Notes under the pieces: model-generated
The model's input: only the letters and a program-made list of their open reading frames with translations
What the model was told of the DNA's origin: nothing
The model's database searches: none
Program-made: the position numbers and the translations under genes
In this document: positions 35,096-43,617 of the stretch, piece by piece
Layout of the letters: the number at the start of each line of letters is the position of its first letter
How positions within the stretch are numbered: position 1 is the first letter of the stretch
Source of the DNA: an uncultured Cohaesibacter sp.
GTDB lineage: Bacteria; Pseudomonadota; Alphaproteobacteria; Rhizobiales; Cohaesibacteraceae
Assembly: GCF_963676275.1 (NCBI RefSeq)
Contig: NZ_OY781091.1
Span: forward strand, 970,775-1,034,774
Direction: 5' to 3'
DNA length: 64,000 nt

Positions 35096-35240
35096 AGCTT
35101 GTTGCCCATGATGCTGGCGCAGTGGCAGGCATCCGGGCGTCATTGTCATGAAATATTGTTAGTTTTATAAAGTTGTGCAGAAAGCTGAATATGTTTCCTT
35201 GTTGCAATATAGTAGGCTGGGCATATCAGGGAGAAGGAAC

Positions 35241-35360
35241 ATGATTGAGAATCTTTATTGGATCATCTTCGGTGCCGTGCTTGCTCTTGGGGCCTTCTGG
35301 CTCTTCATGATGTGGTTCCGGGCACCAAAAGACAGCCGCTGGCCACGCGGCCCGAAATAG
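35241..35360 (+). CDS. Small single-pass membrane protein, 39 aa
   Basis: Not recognised by name. The 39-residue product has one strong hydrophobic helix (LYWIIFGAVLALGAFWLFMMW, about residues 5-25) and a basic C-terminal tail (RAPKDSRWPRGPK), giving an N-out/C-in prediction. The start is supported by a strong ribosome binding site GGGAGAAGGA just upstream; the frame above it to 35175 is poor. It is monocistronic and 300 bp before hisD. Similar short Trp-rich membrane peptides are often missed; no function proposed. Confidence 0.6.
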   Translation: MIENLYWIIFGAVLALGAFWLFMMWFRAPKDSRWPRGPK

Positions 35361-35663
35361 GCTGCAAAGCCTCTTCAGATAATAACGGTCGGCGGGCCAC
35401 CTTGAGGCCGAACCTCTGTCCATAGCCGCTTCTTGCGGTTCGTCTGCGGCAGGGCGAGGTGGCGTGCCCGAACCGAAGCCGTGATGTCCGCTCCGGTCAA
35501 GTGAGGCAAATCGCACAGCGGAAGTGGCAGCTGACGCAGATTTTTTCTTGCCTCTCACACAAGAAACTCCCATAAATGCGCCGACGTCCAAATGGCACCC
35601 GCTGCCTGCCCCGACGTCTGTCTGTAAGCAAGCCGCACAAGCCGCATATGAGAGGACCACGCC
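35361..35663. other. Intergenic region before hisD
   Basis: About 300 bp. I see no ORF with support, no RNA gene and no strong inverted repeat; it presumably contains the hisD promoter. Confidence 0.35.
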
Positions 35664-36959
35664 ATGGCCATTCGTCTGGACGCAACCGACAGCAATTTCG
35701 ATGCCGCCTTTTCCGATCTGCTGGCAATGAAACGGGAAGTGTCCGATGATGTGGATGCCATCGTGCGCGATATCATCGAGGATGTCCGCAACAGGGGCGA
35801 TAAGGCCCTGTTCGATTATACGGCCAAATTCGACCGTTTCGACGCCCGCACCAAGGGCCTGCGCATCAGCGAGGCTGAGATTCAGACCGCGATTGCCAAG
35901 GTCGATCCGGAGGTCTTGAAGGCGCTTGAGCTGGCCGCCCTGCGAATCCGCTCCCACCATGAGCGGCAATTGCCGAAAGATGATTTCTATGAGGATGCGC
36001 TCGGGGTAAAGCTCGGCTCGCGCTGGACTGCGATCGAGGCGGTGGGGCTTTATGTCCCCGGCGGCCTTGCTGCCTATCCCTCTTCCGTGTTGATGAATGC
36101 GATTCCTGCCAAGGTGGCCGGTGTCGAGCGTCTGGTGATGGTCGTGCCAACACCGGATGATGTCCTCAATCCCCTGGTGCTGGCGGCTGCCAGACTGGCC
36201 GGTGTCGATGAAATCTATCGCATTGGTGGAGCGCAGGCCGTGGCAGCGCTGGCCTATGGAACCGACAGCATCGCCCCCGTCTACAAGATCGTCGGTCCGG
36301 GCAATGCCTTCGTGGCAGCAGCCAAGCGACGGGTATTTGGTCTGGTCGGTATCGACATGATCGCCGGTCCCTCCGAAGTGCTCATTCTGGCAGACAAGAA
36401 TAACAATCCCGACTGGCTGGCCGTGGATCTGATGGCTCAGGCCGAGCATGACAAGGCCGCTCAGGCCATTCTGATCACCGATGATGCAGGCATTGCCGAA
36501 GCCGTGGAAGAGGCCGTGCAACGCCTGCTCAAGACCCTGCCCAAGGCCGAAATCGCCGGTGCCAGCTGGGCCGATTATGGTGCTGTCATCACCGTTCCCG
36601 ACTGGAAGACCGGCATGGCGCTGGCCAACCGGATCGCGCCCGAGCATCTGGAACTGGCTCTGGACAATGCGTCGGACTATCTCGCCAGCGTGCGCAATGC
36701 CGGTGCTGTCTTTGTCGGCCATTATACGCCCGAAGCGGTGGGCGATTATGTTGGTGGCTCCAACCATGTTCTTCCGACCGCACGCTCCGCCCGTTTCTCG
36801 TCCGGCCTGTCGACGCTGGAATTCATGAAGCGCACATCCGTGCTCGAATGCAATGTGGAAAATCTGCGCGAGATTGGCTCCGCCGCGGTTACCCTTGCCC
36901 GTGAAGAAGGGCTTGAAGCCCACGCCCGTTCGGTTGCCAAGCGCCTGAACTTGGCTTAA
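35664..36959 (+). CDS. hisD: Histidinol dehydrogenase
   Basis: Last two steps of histidine synthesis: L-histidinol to L-histidine with 2 NAD, Zn-dependent. 431 aa, standard length. Seen: [82 protein letters not shown] (Zn/base residues), [12 protein letters not shown] and [20 protein letters not shown]. First gene of hisD - UPF0262 - LMW phosphatase - infA - maf - yacG, a conserved order in Hyphomicrobiales. Confidence 0.96.
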   Translation: MAIRLDATDSNFDAAFSDLLAMKREVSDDVDAIVRDIIEDVRNRGDKALFDYTAKFDRFDARTKGLRISEAEIQTAIAKVDPEVLKALELAALRIRSHHERQLPKDDFYEDALGVKLGSRWTAIEAVGLYVPGGLAAYPSSVLMNAIPAKVAGVERLVMVVPTPDDVLNPLVLAAARLAGVDEIYRIGGAQAVAALAYGTDSIAPVYKIVGPGNAFVAAAKRRVFGLVGIDMIAGPSEVLILADKNNNPDWLAVDLMAQAEHDKAAQAILITDDAGIAEAVEEAVQRLLKTLPKAEIAGASWADYGAVITVPDWKTGMALANRIAPEHLELALDNASDYLASVRNAGAVFVGHYTPEAVGDYVGGSNHVLPTARSARFSSGLSTLEFMKRTSVLECNVENLREIGSAAVTLAREEGLEAHARSVAKRLNLA

Positions 36960-37102
36960 TCACCTTTGTAGCGGGGGTATTTCTGCTATCTTCTAAGCAG
37001 AAAGTTTGACTCCGGCTGGCAAGTTGGGCAAACATGCCTGCAAATACTCGTGAAAATAACGCATGGTGCAGTATGGCTGAACGGGAACAGGAGGTTGACG
37101 GA

Positions 37103-37639
37103 ATGAATGCCTCCGATCTGTTGCGGGATGCAGAATCCAGCCAAATGGAAAAGCCTCAGGTCGCAATCGGCCCCTTTTCTCTTTGCATGATCGTGCTGGA
37201 CCCGACATCGATTCAGCCCGCCACGCCCGATATCGAACATGAGCGCTCCGTCGCCATCTATGATCTGGTCGAGGAAAACAGTTTTCATCCTGTTGGCCAT
37301 GACGAGGGCGGCCCCTACAGGCTCGACTTGTCCATGATCGAGCGAAAGCTGGTGATGGACATCAAGCTGGAAAATGGCGATCAGATCGCCACCCATATTC
37401 TCTCGCTGACCCCCTTCCGTCGCATCATCAAGGATTATTTCCTGATCTGCGACAGCTATTATGAAGCCATCAAGACCGCCACGCCGAGCAAGATCGAAGC
37501 CATCGATATGGGGCGGCGCGGTCTGCATAATGAAGGCTCCCAGATTCTGCAAGCACGACTCGACGGCAAGATCGAGACGGACTTTGCCACCGCGCGACGC
37601 TTATTCACGCTGATCTGCGCATTGCATTGGCGGGGGTAA
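37103..37639 (+). CDS. UPF0262 family protein
   Basis: 178 aa conserved alphaproteobacterial protein of unknown function. Family core: [93 protein letters not shown]. The start at 37103 is chosen for its AGGAGG ribosome binding site 8 nt upstream; ATGs at 37034 and 37073 lack one. It ends 1 bp before the phosphatase start, so the two are coupled. Confidence 0.88.
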   Translation: MNASDLLRDAESSQMEKPQVAIGPFSLCMIVLDPTSIQPATPDIEHERSVAIYDLVEENSFHPVGHDEGGPYRLDLSMIERKLVMDIKLENGDQIATHILSLTPFRRIIKDYFLICDSYYEAIKTATPSKIEAIDMGRRGLHNEGSQILQARLDGKIETDFATARRLFTLICALHWRG

Positions 37640-37640
37640 C

Positions 37641-38105
37641 ATGGTTCTCGGTCTCATCGGGCCTGATCTTCGCCCCGACTCTATCCTCTTTGCCTGTGGC
37701 ATGAATGCCATTCGCTCGCCCATGGCGGCAGCACTGGCCAAACATCTTTTCCCGGGTGCCTTCTATGTGCAGTCCGTTGGTGTGCGTTGCGGCAAGCCAG
37801 ACCCCTTTGCTGCAGCGGTGATGGAAGAAATCGGGCTGGACATTTCCGAGCATGAACCAAGCTGCTTTGACGATCTGGAAGACAGCTATTTTGATCTGAT
37901 CGTCTCGCTTGCTCCCGAGGCCCATCACCGGGCGCTGGAATGGAGCAGGGGGCATGCGGTGGAAACGGAATATTGGCCCACCATGGATCCTGCTCTGGTG
38001 ACCGGCTCGCGCGAGCAGATCATGGATTCCTATCGTGCCGTGCGCGATGGCCTGATCGTCAAGCTCAAAGATCGCTTTGAATGGATTGCGGATATTCGCG
38101 CCTGA
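37641..38105 (+). CDS. Low-molecular-weight protein tyrosine phosphatase / ArsC-like protein
   Basis: 154 aa, LMW-PTP fold. The P-loop CX5R is CGMNAIRS (Cys ~19, Arg ~25) near the N-terminus; the late general acid Asp is likely in the YWPTMDPALVTGSREQ loop. Paired with UPF0262 in this gene order throughout the order. The cellular substrate is unknown; arsenate reductase activity cannot be inferred. Confidence 0.85.
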   Translation: MVLGLIGPDLRPDSILFACGMNAIRSPMAAALAKHLFPGAFYVQSVGVRCGKPDPFAAAVMEEIGLDISEHEPSCFDDLEDSYFDLIVSLAPEAHHRALEWSRGHAVETEYWPTMDPALVTGSREQIMDSYRAVRDGLIVKLKDRFEWIADIRA

Positions 38106-38603
38106 TGGGTGTAGCTGCTCTCAAGCAAACACCCGCCTGAGCAGATCAACGGCTCTGGCAGCCAAGGTTTCAGCAAGCTGTGGGCAAGAAAAGACGGTCG
38201 GTGAAACGTGTTTTTGTCTGATTTCGAGGCGGAATTCGTGAAAAATGCGTGAAGCGATTGCACTCACTTCCGCTTTGGACTAGATTGCGCACGATCTCAC
38301 TGATAAGAACAGGCCTACCGAACCGAATTCTTGCATGCTTGCAAGCGGATTCATGCTAGAGTCATTTATCAAGCAAATCTGCGGGATGGACAGAGATTGT
38401 CAGCCAACGAGCACCTAGCCAAAGGGCGTTGGCTGTGGGGGCTTTCCATTCCTCCCGTCAAAGACAAGGCGAGCCGTTGATCGTTGCCTGTGGTTCTGAC
38501 GGGGCCTCTGGCAGGCCAAGATGATACAAATCAGGGCCCATGCGTTATCGTGATGCATGGCCTTGCGAAGGCAAACGCAACCTAAAAGGATTGAAAAACG
38601 CTT
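38106..38603. other. Intergenic region upstream of infA
   Basis: About 500 bp before a tiny essential gene. It contains an inverted repeat CTTGCA-TGCT-TGCAAG (38330-38345) and a perfect 9-bp hairpin (38401-38435). No ORF is convincing; a leader RNA or small RNA is possible. Confidence 0.4.
38401..38435 (+). other. Perfect 9-bp hairpin in the infA leader region
   Basis: CAGCCAACG (38401-38409) pairs fully with CGTTGGCTG (38427-38435), 17-nt loop, ~170 bp before infA. No T-run follows directly. It may be an RNA structural element. Confidence 0.45.
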
Positions 38604-38822
38604 ATGGCGAAAGAAGAAGTACTGGAATTTCCCGGTGTCGTAACTGAACTGCTGCCAAATGCCACCTTCCGCGTGAAGCTGGAAAATGACCACGAAATCG
38701 TAGCGCATACCGCAGGCCGCATGCGCAAGAACCGCATTCGTGTTCTGGCGGGGGACAAGGTTCAAGTGGAAATGACACCCTATGACCTGACCAAGGGCCG
38801 GATTACCTATCGCTTCAAATAA
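38604..38822 (+). CDS. infA: Translation initiation factor IF-1
   Basis: 72 aa, exact family length. OB-fold protein binding the 30S A site. Seen: [22 protein letters not shown] with [25 protein letters not shown] and the C-terminal [12 protein letters not shown]. Spaced from the upstream phosphatase by ~500 bp, so it probably has its own promoter. Confidence 0.97.
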   Translation: MAKEEVLEFPGVVTELLPNATFRVKLENDHEIVAHTAGRMRKNRIRVLAGDKVQVEMTPYDLTKGRITYRFK

Positions 38823-39186
38823 GAGTTTCGCGCTCATCGGCCGGGCTTCTGCCGCTTCCTTGTTGCCGCTCCTCTGGGTGCCTTTGGGCACCGGAAGGGG
38901 CAAGATCAAGGGCGGCATGGTAAGCCGATCCTGACATCAGCGATAGCTCTATCGGCGCATTGCGCAAATGCGCGCTGCCATGCTTCAGGACAGGTCGTCA
39001 AAAAGGCCCAAAACAAGCCCGAACGAGCTTGGCAACAAGCTTGTCTGTTACTGTCAAAATCCATTGCGCGCCAGCCATCCTGGGCAATCGCGCAAGATAA
39101 ACAGAATCCCATTGCGGTCTATTTCTGTCAGCCATCCTTGGTAAATGGGCAGGAATGCCCATGAGCCATATGAATTTTATAGCGTT
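38823..39186. other. infA-maf intergenic region
   Basis: About 360 bp. A GGTGCC-TTTG-GGCACC hairpin lies at 38877-38892, 55 bp after infA, but lacks a T-run. A near-duplicated phrase (CCATTGCGCGCCAGCCATCCT / CCATTGCGGTC...CAGCCATCCTTGG, 39061-39140) is seen. No gene. Confidence 0.4.
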
Positions 39187-39810
39187 ATGCCTGACTCTCA
39201 TCGCCTGATTCTGGCTTCGGCCTCTCCGCGTCGCTTGCAGCTTTTGCAACAGATCGGTATCGAGCCCCATGCGCTCAAACCGGCCGATCTCGATGAAACA
39301 CCGCGCAAGAATGAACAGCCGCGTGCGCTGGCCCAGCGCCTTGCGGAAGCCAAGGCCGAAGCTGTCTATAAAAGCTGCAAGGACGATGCTGATCTCACGG
39401 GCAGCTATATTCTGGCCGCCGACACCGTGGTTGCCGTGGGGCGTCGTATCCTGCCCAAGGCTGAACTGGCCGAAGAGGCTTCCCAGTGCCTCAATCTTCT
39501 CTCGGGCCGGACCCATAAGGTTTTTTCGGGCATTTCCCTGATTACCCCCAAGGGCAAGACCCGCACCAAGGTGGTGACCACCAAGGTGCGCTTCAAGCGC
39601 CTCAGCCATGATATCGACCCCTATATCGCCTCTGGCGAATGGCGCGGCAAGGCTGGTGGTTATGCCATTCAGGGTATCGCCGGCACATTCGTCGTCAACC
39701 TGATCGGCTCCTACAGCTCGGTTGTTGGCTTGCCCCTGCATGAGACCGCCAATCTGCTGATCGGAGAGGGCTATCCTCTGCGCCTCAAATGGCTGGGTGG
39801 CGTCGAGTAA
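39187..39810 (+). CDS. maf: Maf family nucleoside triphosphate pyrophosphatase
   Basis: 207-aa house-cleaning pyrophosphatase of the HAM1/Maf fold acting on dTTP/UTP or modified NTPs. Seen: [77 protein letters not shown] and [13 protein letters not shown]. The ATG at 39187 fits family length; the frame upstream to 39145 is non-homologous. Follows infA and precedes yacG in the conserved order. Confidence 0.93.
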   Translation: MPDSHRLILASASPRRLQLLQQIGIEPHALKPADLDETPRKNEQPRALAQRLAEAKAEAVYKSCKDDADLTGSYILAADTVVAVGRRILPKAELAEEASQCLNLLSGRTHKVFSGISLITPKGKTRTKVVTTKVRFKRLSHDIDPYIASGEWRGKAGGYAIQGIAGTFVVNLIGSYSSVVGLPLHETANLLIGEGYPLRLKWLGGVE

Positions 39811-39869
39811 CCGCTCCCTGTCCGCAAAGAGGTCTTGGGCTGTCTTGAAAGAGCAAAAGAGCAACAGGC

Positions 39870-40100
39870 ATGACAAATAAAACCGAAGACGAAAAGGCGG
39901 CTGCTGGCGGCAAGGTAACGGGCCTGCGCCGGTCTCGCCCCTGTCCGATCTGCTCCAAGCCTTCCACGAAGGAAAATTATCCCTTCTGCTCTGATCGTTG
40001 CAAGCGGGTTGATCTCAGCCGCTGGCTGACGGGCTCCTACGCGATCCCGGCGAGCGAAGAGGATGATCCTGATGAAAGCGATTTTGATCAGCAGGACTAG
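39870..40100 (+). CDS. yacG: DNA gyrase inhibitor YacG, zinc protein
   Basis: 76 aa. Zinc ribbon CPIC (25-28) and CSDRC (40-44), spacing CX2C-X11-CX3C typical of YacG, then KRVDLSRWLTGSYAIP. The C-terminal tail is acidic (EEDDPDESDFDQQD). In E. coli YacG binds GyrB and inhibits gyrase. It follows maf by ~60 bp and precedes tRNA-Phe. Confidence 0.92.
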   Translation: MTNKTEDEKAAAGGKVTGLRRSRPCPICSKPSTKENYPFCSDRCKRVDLSRWLTGSYAIPASEEDDPDESDFDQQD

Positions 40101-40357
40101 CGCCAGTCCCATCCTTTCTGATTGCTGCGCCAAAACAAGGGGATAGGTAAATTCCTGGCGAGTTTCGCATTCAATCGGGAGAGAGTTTTCCTCGCCATAT
40201 GAAAAAAAACACGCCGCCCTGTAGAAAACATCAAAAGCGCACTGGACAGGGCAATATGAACCTTCTATAACGCCGAAACAAATTGCGAGGTTGCCAAGGC
40301 AACCCAAGCAAAAGCTTCTGTCAGTTGGTGTTTTAAAGATCAAATGACAGTGCAGAT

Positions 40358-40433
40358 GCCCGGATAGCTCAGTTGGTAGAGCAGCGGATTGAAAATCCGC
40401 GTGTCGGTGGTTCGAATCCGCCTCCGGGCACCA
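40358..40433 (+). tRNA. tRNA-Phe (anticodon GAA)
   Basis: 76-nt cloverleaf: acceptor GCCCGGA/TCCGGGC, D arm AGCTCAGTTGGTAGAGC, anticodon stem CGGAT/ATCCG with loop TGAAA (anticodon GAA), T arm GGTGG-TTCGAAT-CCGCC, encoded CCA at 40431-40433. Its 3' end is the likely attachment site for the adjacent integrase element. Confidence 0.97.
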
Positions 40434-40546
40434 TCATTTTTTCCCAGCCCGTCCCACTCATATCGACAAGTCCTTGGAATTATGGGATTTTTAGGTCTCA
40501 GATTTCTCGGAGTGTGTCAGGCGATTTCACCAGATCCGACCCATCT

Positions 40547-40606
40547 GGGGCCATATTTGGTGCCATATTTGGGGCCAAGATTTTTCATGAATTCATTGAT
40601 GGCCCC
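40547..40606. repeat. Direct and inverted repeats between tRNA-Phe and the integrase gene
   Basis: GGGGCCATATTTGG (40547-40560) is followed by TGCCATATTTGG (40561-40572), then GGGGCCA (40571-40577) pairs with TGGCCCC (40600-40606) around an ATGAATTCAT core. The position next to the att site suits integrase arm or excisionase (AlpA) binding sites. Confidence 0.5.
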
Positions 40607-40657
40607 AATTTTAGGGTTTCATGCCACCTGATCGCTCCTGAACCAGGGAGAATTGCT

Positions 40658-41872
40658 GTGGCACTGACAGATCTTCAAATTCGACAACTTCGCCCCAGAG
40701 ACAAGGCTTATCAATGCATCGATGGTCTCGGGCTCTATCTTGAAGTCTCCCCGAGTGGAGCGAGGCTTTGGCGATATAAATATCGCTTCATGAAGAAGCA
40801 AAAACGCCTTTCCCTAGGAAGCTATCCCGATGTGAGCCTTGCTGAGGCGCGTGACAAAAGAAATGAAGCACGAAAAAGGCTTGATGCCGGAGAGGATCCG
40901 CTTGCTGAGCGCAAGCGCGAAAAGCTCGTTGCAGCGTTCGCGGCCTCAAACACTTTCGGCGATATCGGTCGAGAATATATTAAAAAGCAGATTGCTGAAG
41001 GAAGGTCGCCCAAAACGATTGAGAAATCCAATTGGCTTATTAGGCAGTTTGCACTGATCGATGAACGACCTGTAACTGAATTAAAGCCTCTTGATATTCT
41101 CGCTGTTCTGAAGCGGCTCGAGGCGCACGGAAAATATGAAACGGTTATGCGTTGCCGTTCCTTCGCCAGTTGTGTTTTTCGCTACGCCGTGGCGACGGGG
41201 AGGGCAGAGGAAGATCCTACAGTCGTTCTTCGAGGCGCTTTGATTAGGCCAAAGGTGACGCACTATGCGGCTATCATAGAGCCAGACGGTGTTGGCGATC
41301 TGCTTCTGGCAATCGATAATTATCCCGGCAACCCCATCTCGCGCATTGCCTTGCAGATAGTCCCGCACATTATGGCGCGTCCGGGAGAATTCAGAAAGGC
41401 GCATTGGTCTGAGTTCGATCTTGATGCGGCTATCTGGAGAATCCCCGCGGAGCGCATGAAAATGCGGCGTCCTCACCAGACGCCTTTGTCAAAACAGGTC
41501 ATCGCATATCTCAAACAACTTTTGCCGATGACAGGCCCCAAGGGCTTTGTCTTTCCGGCCTACCATACGACCAAGCGTCCAATGAGTGAGAATACGGTCA
41601 ATCAGGCACTTCGACGTATTGGTTATGCACGGGGTGAGGTGACTGCGCACGGATTTAGGACGACGGCTTCAACGCTTCTTAACGAGAGCGGGCTTTGGAG
41701 CCCTGATGCTATAGAACGTTCTCTCGCTCATGAAGATGCAAACAGCATTCGCGGTATCTACAATCGTGGTCGCTACTGGGAAGAGCGCGTCCGAATGCAT
41801 CAGTGGTGGAGTGACTATTTGGACGAGCTGCGTGATAAGGCGGCAAATAGGTTGATAACACGGCGCCGCTGA
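40658..41872 (+). CDS. Tyrosine recombinase/integrase, P4 type (DUF4102 N-terminus)
   Basis: 404 aa, GTG start. The N-terminal arm-binding DUF4102 domain is visible (ALTDLQIRQLRPRDKAYQCIDGLGLYLEV, LWRYKYRF, LSLGSYPDVSLAEARDKR), then a core-binding SAM-like domain, then the catalytic domain: Arg in HIMARPGEFRKAHWSEF, HGFRTTASTLLNE, LAHE, and the C-terminal Tyr region IYNRGRYWEERVRMHQWW. The start at 40658 has AGGGAG 8 nt upstream; the frame above it begins inside the tRNA and is not real. Catalyses site-specific integration, here most likely at tRNA-Phe. Confidence 0.92.
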   Translation: MALTDLQIRQLRPRDKAYQCIDGLGLYLEVSPSGARLWRYKYRFMKKQKRLSLGSYPDVSLAEARDKRNEARKRLDAGEDPLAERKREKLVAAFAASNTFGDIGREYIKKQIAEGRSPKTIEKSNWLIRQFALIDERPVTELKPLDILAVLKRLEAHGKYETVMRCRSFASCVFRYAVATGRAEEDPTVVLRGALIRPKVTHYAAIIEPDGVGDLLLAIDNYPGNPISRIALQIVPHIMARPGEFRKAHWSEFDLDAAIWRIPAERMKMRRPHQTPLSKQVIAYLKQLLPMTGPKGFVFPAYHTTKRPMSENTVNQALRRIGYARGEVTAHGFRTTASTLLNESGLWSPDAIERSLAHEDANSIRGIYNRGRYWEERVRMHQWWSDYLDELRDKAANRLITRRR

Positions 41873-41894
41873 TTGGTGGTTATCATAAAACCTC

Positions 41895-42110
41895 CTAGCT
41901 AGCTGCTTCAGGCTCGGTACCAGCACGCCATCTTGCAGGATTGGCAATCCAACGATTGACCTCTGACTCTCGCCATCCTGCGCCATGGATGCTGATCTTG
42001 ATCTGTGCAGGAAAGGTCCCTTCGGCCATCTTCCGATAGATGGTTGATCGGGACAGGCCCGTTCTATCGAGAACGGTCTTAAGGCGAATAATACGATCTG
42101 GTTGGCTCAT
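41895..42110 (-). CDS. AlpA-family excisionase/regulator
   Basis: 71-aa MerR-like HTH protein: RIIRLKTVLDRTGLSRSTIYRKMAEGTFPAQIKI followed by AGWRESEVNRWIANPARWR, the full AlpA/phage-transcriptional-regulator pattern. Such proteins activate integrase genes or act as excisionases in P4-like satellites. Convergent with the integrase, stops 23 bp apart. The start at 42110 follows the family; the extended frame to 42206 is unsupported. Confidence 0.85.
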   Translation of the reverse strand: MSQPDRIIRLKTVLDRTGLSRSTIYRKMAEGTFPAQIKISIHGAGWRESEVNRWIANPARWRAGTEPEAAS

Positions 42111-42271
42111 GTCTCGCTTGGCTCCGGTTGGTTGTCTCTGACGGCTTCTGAGCCAGAAAGAACCTGTATGTGCCATTGGGCAAGAGCGCTCCGTTAGGGG
42201 GCGCACTGCAGCGCAAAAAAGGCGGCAAATCGGATCGGCAGTACACTCAACAGGAAAGGAAAAAAATTAGC

Positions 42272-42457
42272 ATGATGCAGCATGTGATCTTGTCAGGCTG
42301 CTCGGGAGGTGGGAAATCAACACTGCTCAATGAGCTCGCTTGCAGAGGTTTTGAAACAGTGCCTGAACCGGGGAAGAAGAATTATCGCGCTTGAACGTGA
42401 AGGAGATGGATCTGCGCTCCCTTGGGTGAATATGGAAGCATTCGGGAGGCAGGGGCC
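42272..42457 (+). pseudogene. Broken AAA/P-loop ATPase gene (COG3911-like), frameshifted and truncated
   Basis: The first frame reads HVILSGCSGGGKSTLL...ELACRGFETVPEPGK (Walker A intact) and stops at 42394. From ~42377 the +1 frame continues the same family, reading GRRIIALEREGDGSALPWVNMEAFGRQ. It then runs directly into tRNA-Pro sequence. A full-length relative is ~180 aa; only ~60 codons remain. A single-base shift in the GGGGAAGAAGAA stretch is the likely lesion. AGGAAAGGA precedes the ATG, so the gene was once expressed. It marks an element edge. Confidence 0.75.
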
Positions 42458-42485
42458 GGAGGTTCGAATCCTCTCACTCCGACCA
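42458..42485 (+). pseudogene. Orphan 3' end of a tRNA-Pro gene (attachment-site scar)
   Basis: GGAGG-TTCGAAT-CCTCT forms a T arm, followed by CACTCCG, A and CCA (42483-42485), as in alphaproteobacterial tRNA-Pro. No 5' half precedes it; upstream is ATPase coding sequence. Such partial tRNA 3' ends are typical att duplicates left by tRNA-targeting integrases. Confidence 0.7.
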
Positions 42486-42666
42486 ACCTTTTCAATAGGT
42501 TAGGTCTTTCCCCTTTGGGTGAAAAACAAAAAACTCACCAAAAACTCACCAGAAGTATTTCACGAAAAAAAGCCGCATCTAAGTGCGGCATGTTTTATGT
42601 GGAAAATAGTGTGCACGTAAGTCTGCAAGCTCGCGAAGCAAGCCTGCAGACGCTCACTGCCACTGA

Positions 42667-43350
42667 TTAGTGCACCAGCATTTCCTTGACGATTTCATCT
42701 CCTGTCAGGGACGCAGGATAGTAGGTTGGCCAGTTGGTAACTTCCTTCAGCAATTCAGCTCGATCATTGCCCCAGTAGAGATGATAGTGATCGGCGTCCG
42801 CCGGAGCGATGCGGTGATCACTAAACTGAATAAACCGAGGGGCCTCACTGTCTCCTTCTGTTTTCTCAAAGATGAACCGGACACCTCTATTGCCCTTCTT
42901 ATACGTCAGGATCTCATAGCCATCTGATTTATAGCTGGCTTTGAGAGCCTGACCGCCCTTATTGAAGGTAACACTACCGCCGTCGATAACGATGCGATCC
43001 ACATCGGTTTTGTAGCCGATGTCATAGTAACTGCGATACTCATCGACGCTCATGGTGCCGTGCTGTGCTTTGTGTTCCATCACCGCATCGAGAGTACCAT
43101 CCTGAAGATAGGGATAAACTGACTGCCAGTTGCCTTGCCAATCAAAAAGTTGGCGATCCTTGATCTGACTGTCCTCGAAATATCCCTTGTAGATGGCGTC
43201 TGACCCATGAGAATGGCTGTCGGATGTTGCATGGCTGTGCTGGTGTGTCGTTTCACCATCAGTGTGTTTATGTTCAGCTGCTAGTGCCGGGGCCAGAAGC
43301 AGTGTGCCTACCAGTAAAGCACCTATGGATACCGTAGCTCCGCTCTTCAT
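42667..43350 (-). CDS. zinT: Periplasmic zinc-binding protein ZinT
   Basis: 227 aa. Sec signal (residues 1-24, cleavage near ALA-AEH), a His-rich linker (HKHTDGETTHQHSH...SHSHGS), then the ZinT/YodA lipocalin-like domain: GYFEDSQIKDRQLFDWQGNWQSVYPYLQDGTLD, YDIGYKTDVDRIVIDG and the metal-site pattern FSDHRIAPADADHYHLYWG. ZinT scavenges Zn under limitation and can pass it to a ZnuA-type protein. A long dyad with a Zur-like core lies 19 bp upstream of the ATG, so zinc-dependent repression is likely. No znuABC in the window. Confidence 0.9.
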   Translation of the reverse strand: MKSGATVSIGALLVGTLLLAPALAAEHKHTDGETTHQHSHATSDSHSHGSDAIYKGYFEDSQIKDRQLFDWQGNWQSVYPYLQDGTLDAVMEHKAQHGTMSVDEYRSYYDIGYKTDVDRIVIDGGSVTFNKGGQALKASYKSDGYEILTYKKGNRGVRFIFEKTEGDSEAPRFIQFSDHRIAPADADHYHLYWGNDRAELLKEVTNWPTYYPASLTGDEIVKEMLVH

Positions 43351-43368
43351 ACCTGTCGTCTCTCCGTG

Positions 43369-43412
43369 TTATACGATTTATGTAATGTTATAACGTAACA
43401 TAAATCGTATAA
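43369..43412. promoter_or_regulatory. 44-bp dyad with Zur-like core before zinT
   Basis: Outer arms TTATACGATTTATGT (43369-43383) and ACATAAATCGTATAA (43398-43412) are perfectly complementary. The centre ATGTTATAACGTAACAT (43385-43401) matches the core of the 38-bp palindrome at 48040-48077 at 16 of 17 bases. Confidence 0.7.
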
Positions 43413-43617
43413 ACTTATGTGAACAGACAATCAATATGAGCCGAACCAGACTTTGTCGGTTCAGAGCAAACACAGCCAAATGCGGAGGTTTGGCTGTTGA
43501 AAACATGAGTTATTGGCTCAAGAAATATTCTGTATATGCATGTGCTAAATTCTCAACTGTAATGCGTGGAAGCTTCCTCATCCTGAGCTGCTGCTCACTG
43601 ACAAGCACATTCCCTTC

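Larger units (their letters stand above)
34939..35240. other. Repeat-rich intergenic region
   Basis: About 300 bp holding the 14-bp tandem repeat (34960-35001), a nine-G homopolymer (35052-35060), a perfect hairpin (35075-35095) and the promoter region of a 39-aa membrane protein. No ORF. Confidence 0.6.
40434..42485. mobile_element. Remnant of a tRNA-integrated genetic element
   Basis: The stretch runs from the tRNA-Phe 3' end to an orphan tRNA-Pro 3' end. It contains a P4-type integrase, an AlpA-like regulator and a truncated ATPase gene. No second copy of the tRNA-Phe 3' end is found in the window, so the original right boundary is either lost or beyond 64 kb; the tRNA-Pro scar suggests a composite of two integration events. 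Boundaries are approximate. Confidence 0.6.

Noticed and set aside
38877-38892. GGTGCC-TTTG-GGCACC as an infA terminator
   Set aside because: No T-run on either strand, so it was only mentioned as a hairpin.
40508-40515. CGGAGTGT octamer resembling the 5' end of tRNA-Pro
   Set aside because: It would complement the orphan tRNA-Pro 3' end, but only eight bases match and the D arm does not follow; chance is a fair explanation.
42378-42485. A complete tRNA-Pro with an intron-like enlarged anticodon loop
   Set aside because: GCGC and CTCCC/GGGAG pairings can be drawn, but the sequence is ATPase coding sequence in the +1 frame up to ~42457; only the T arm and acceptor 3' strand are genuinely tRNA-like.
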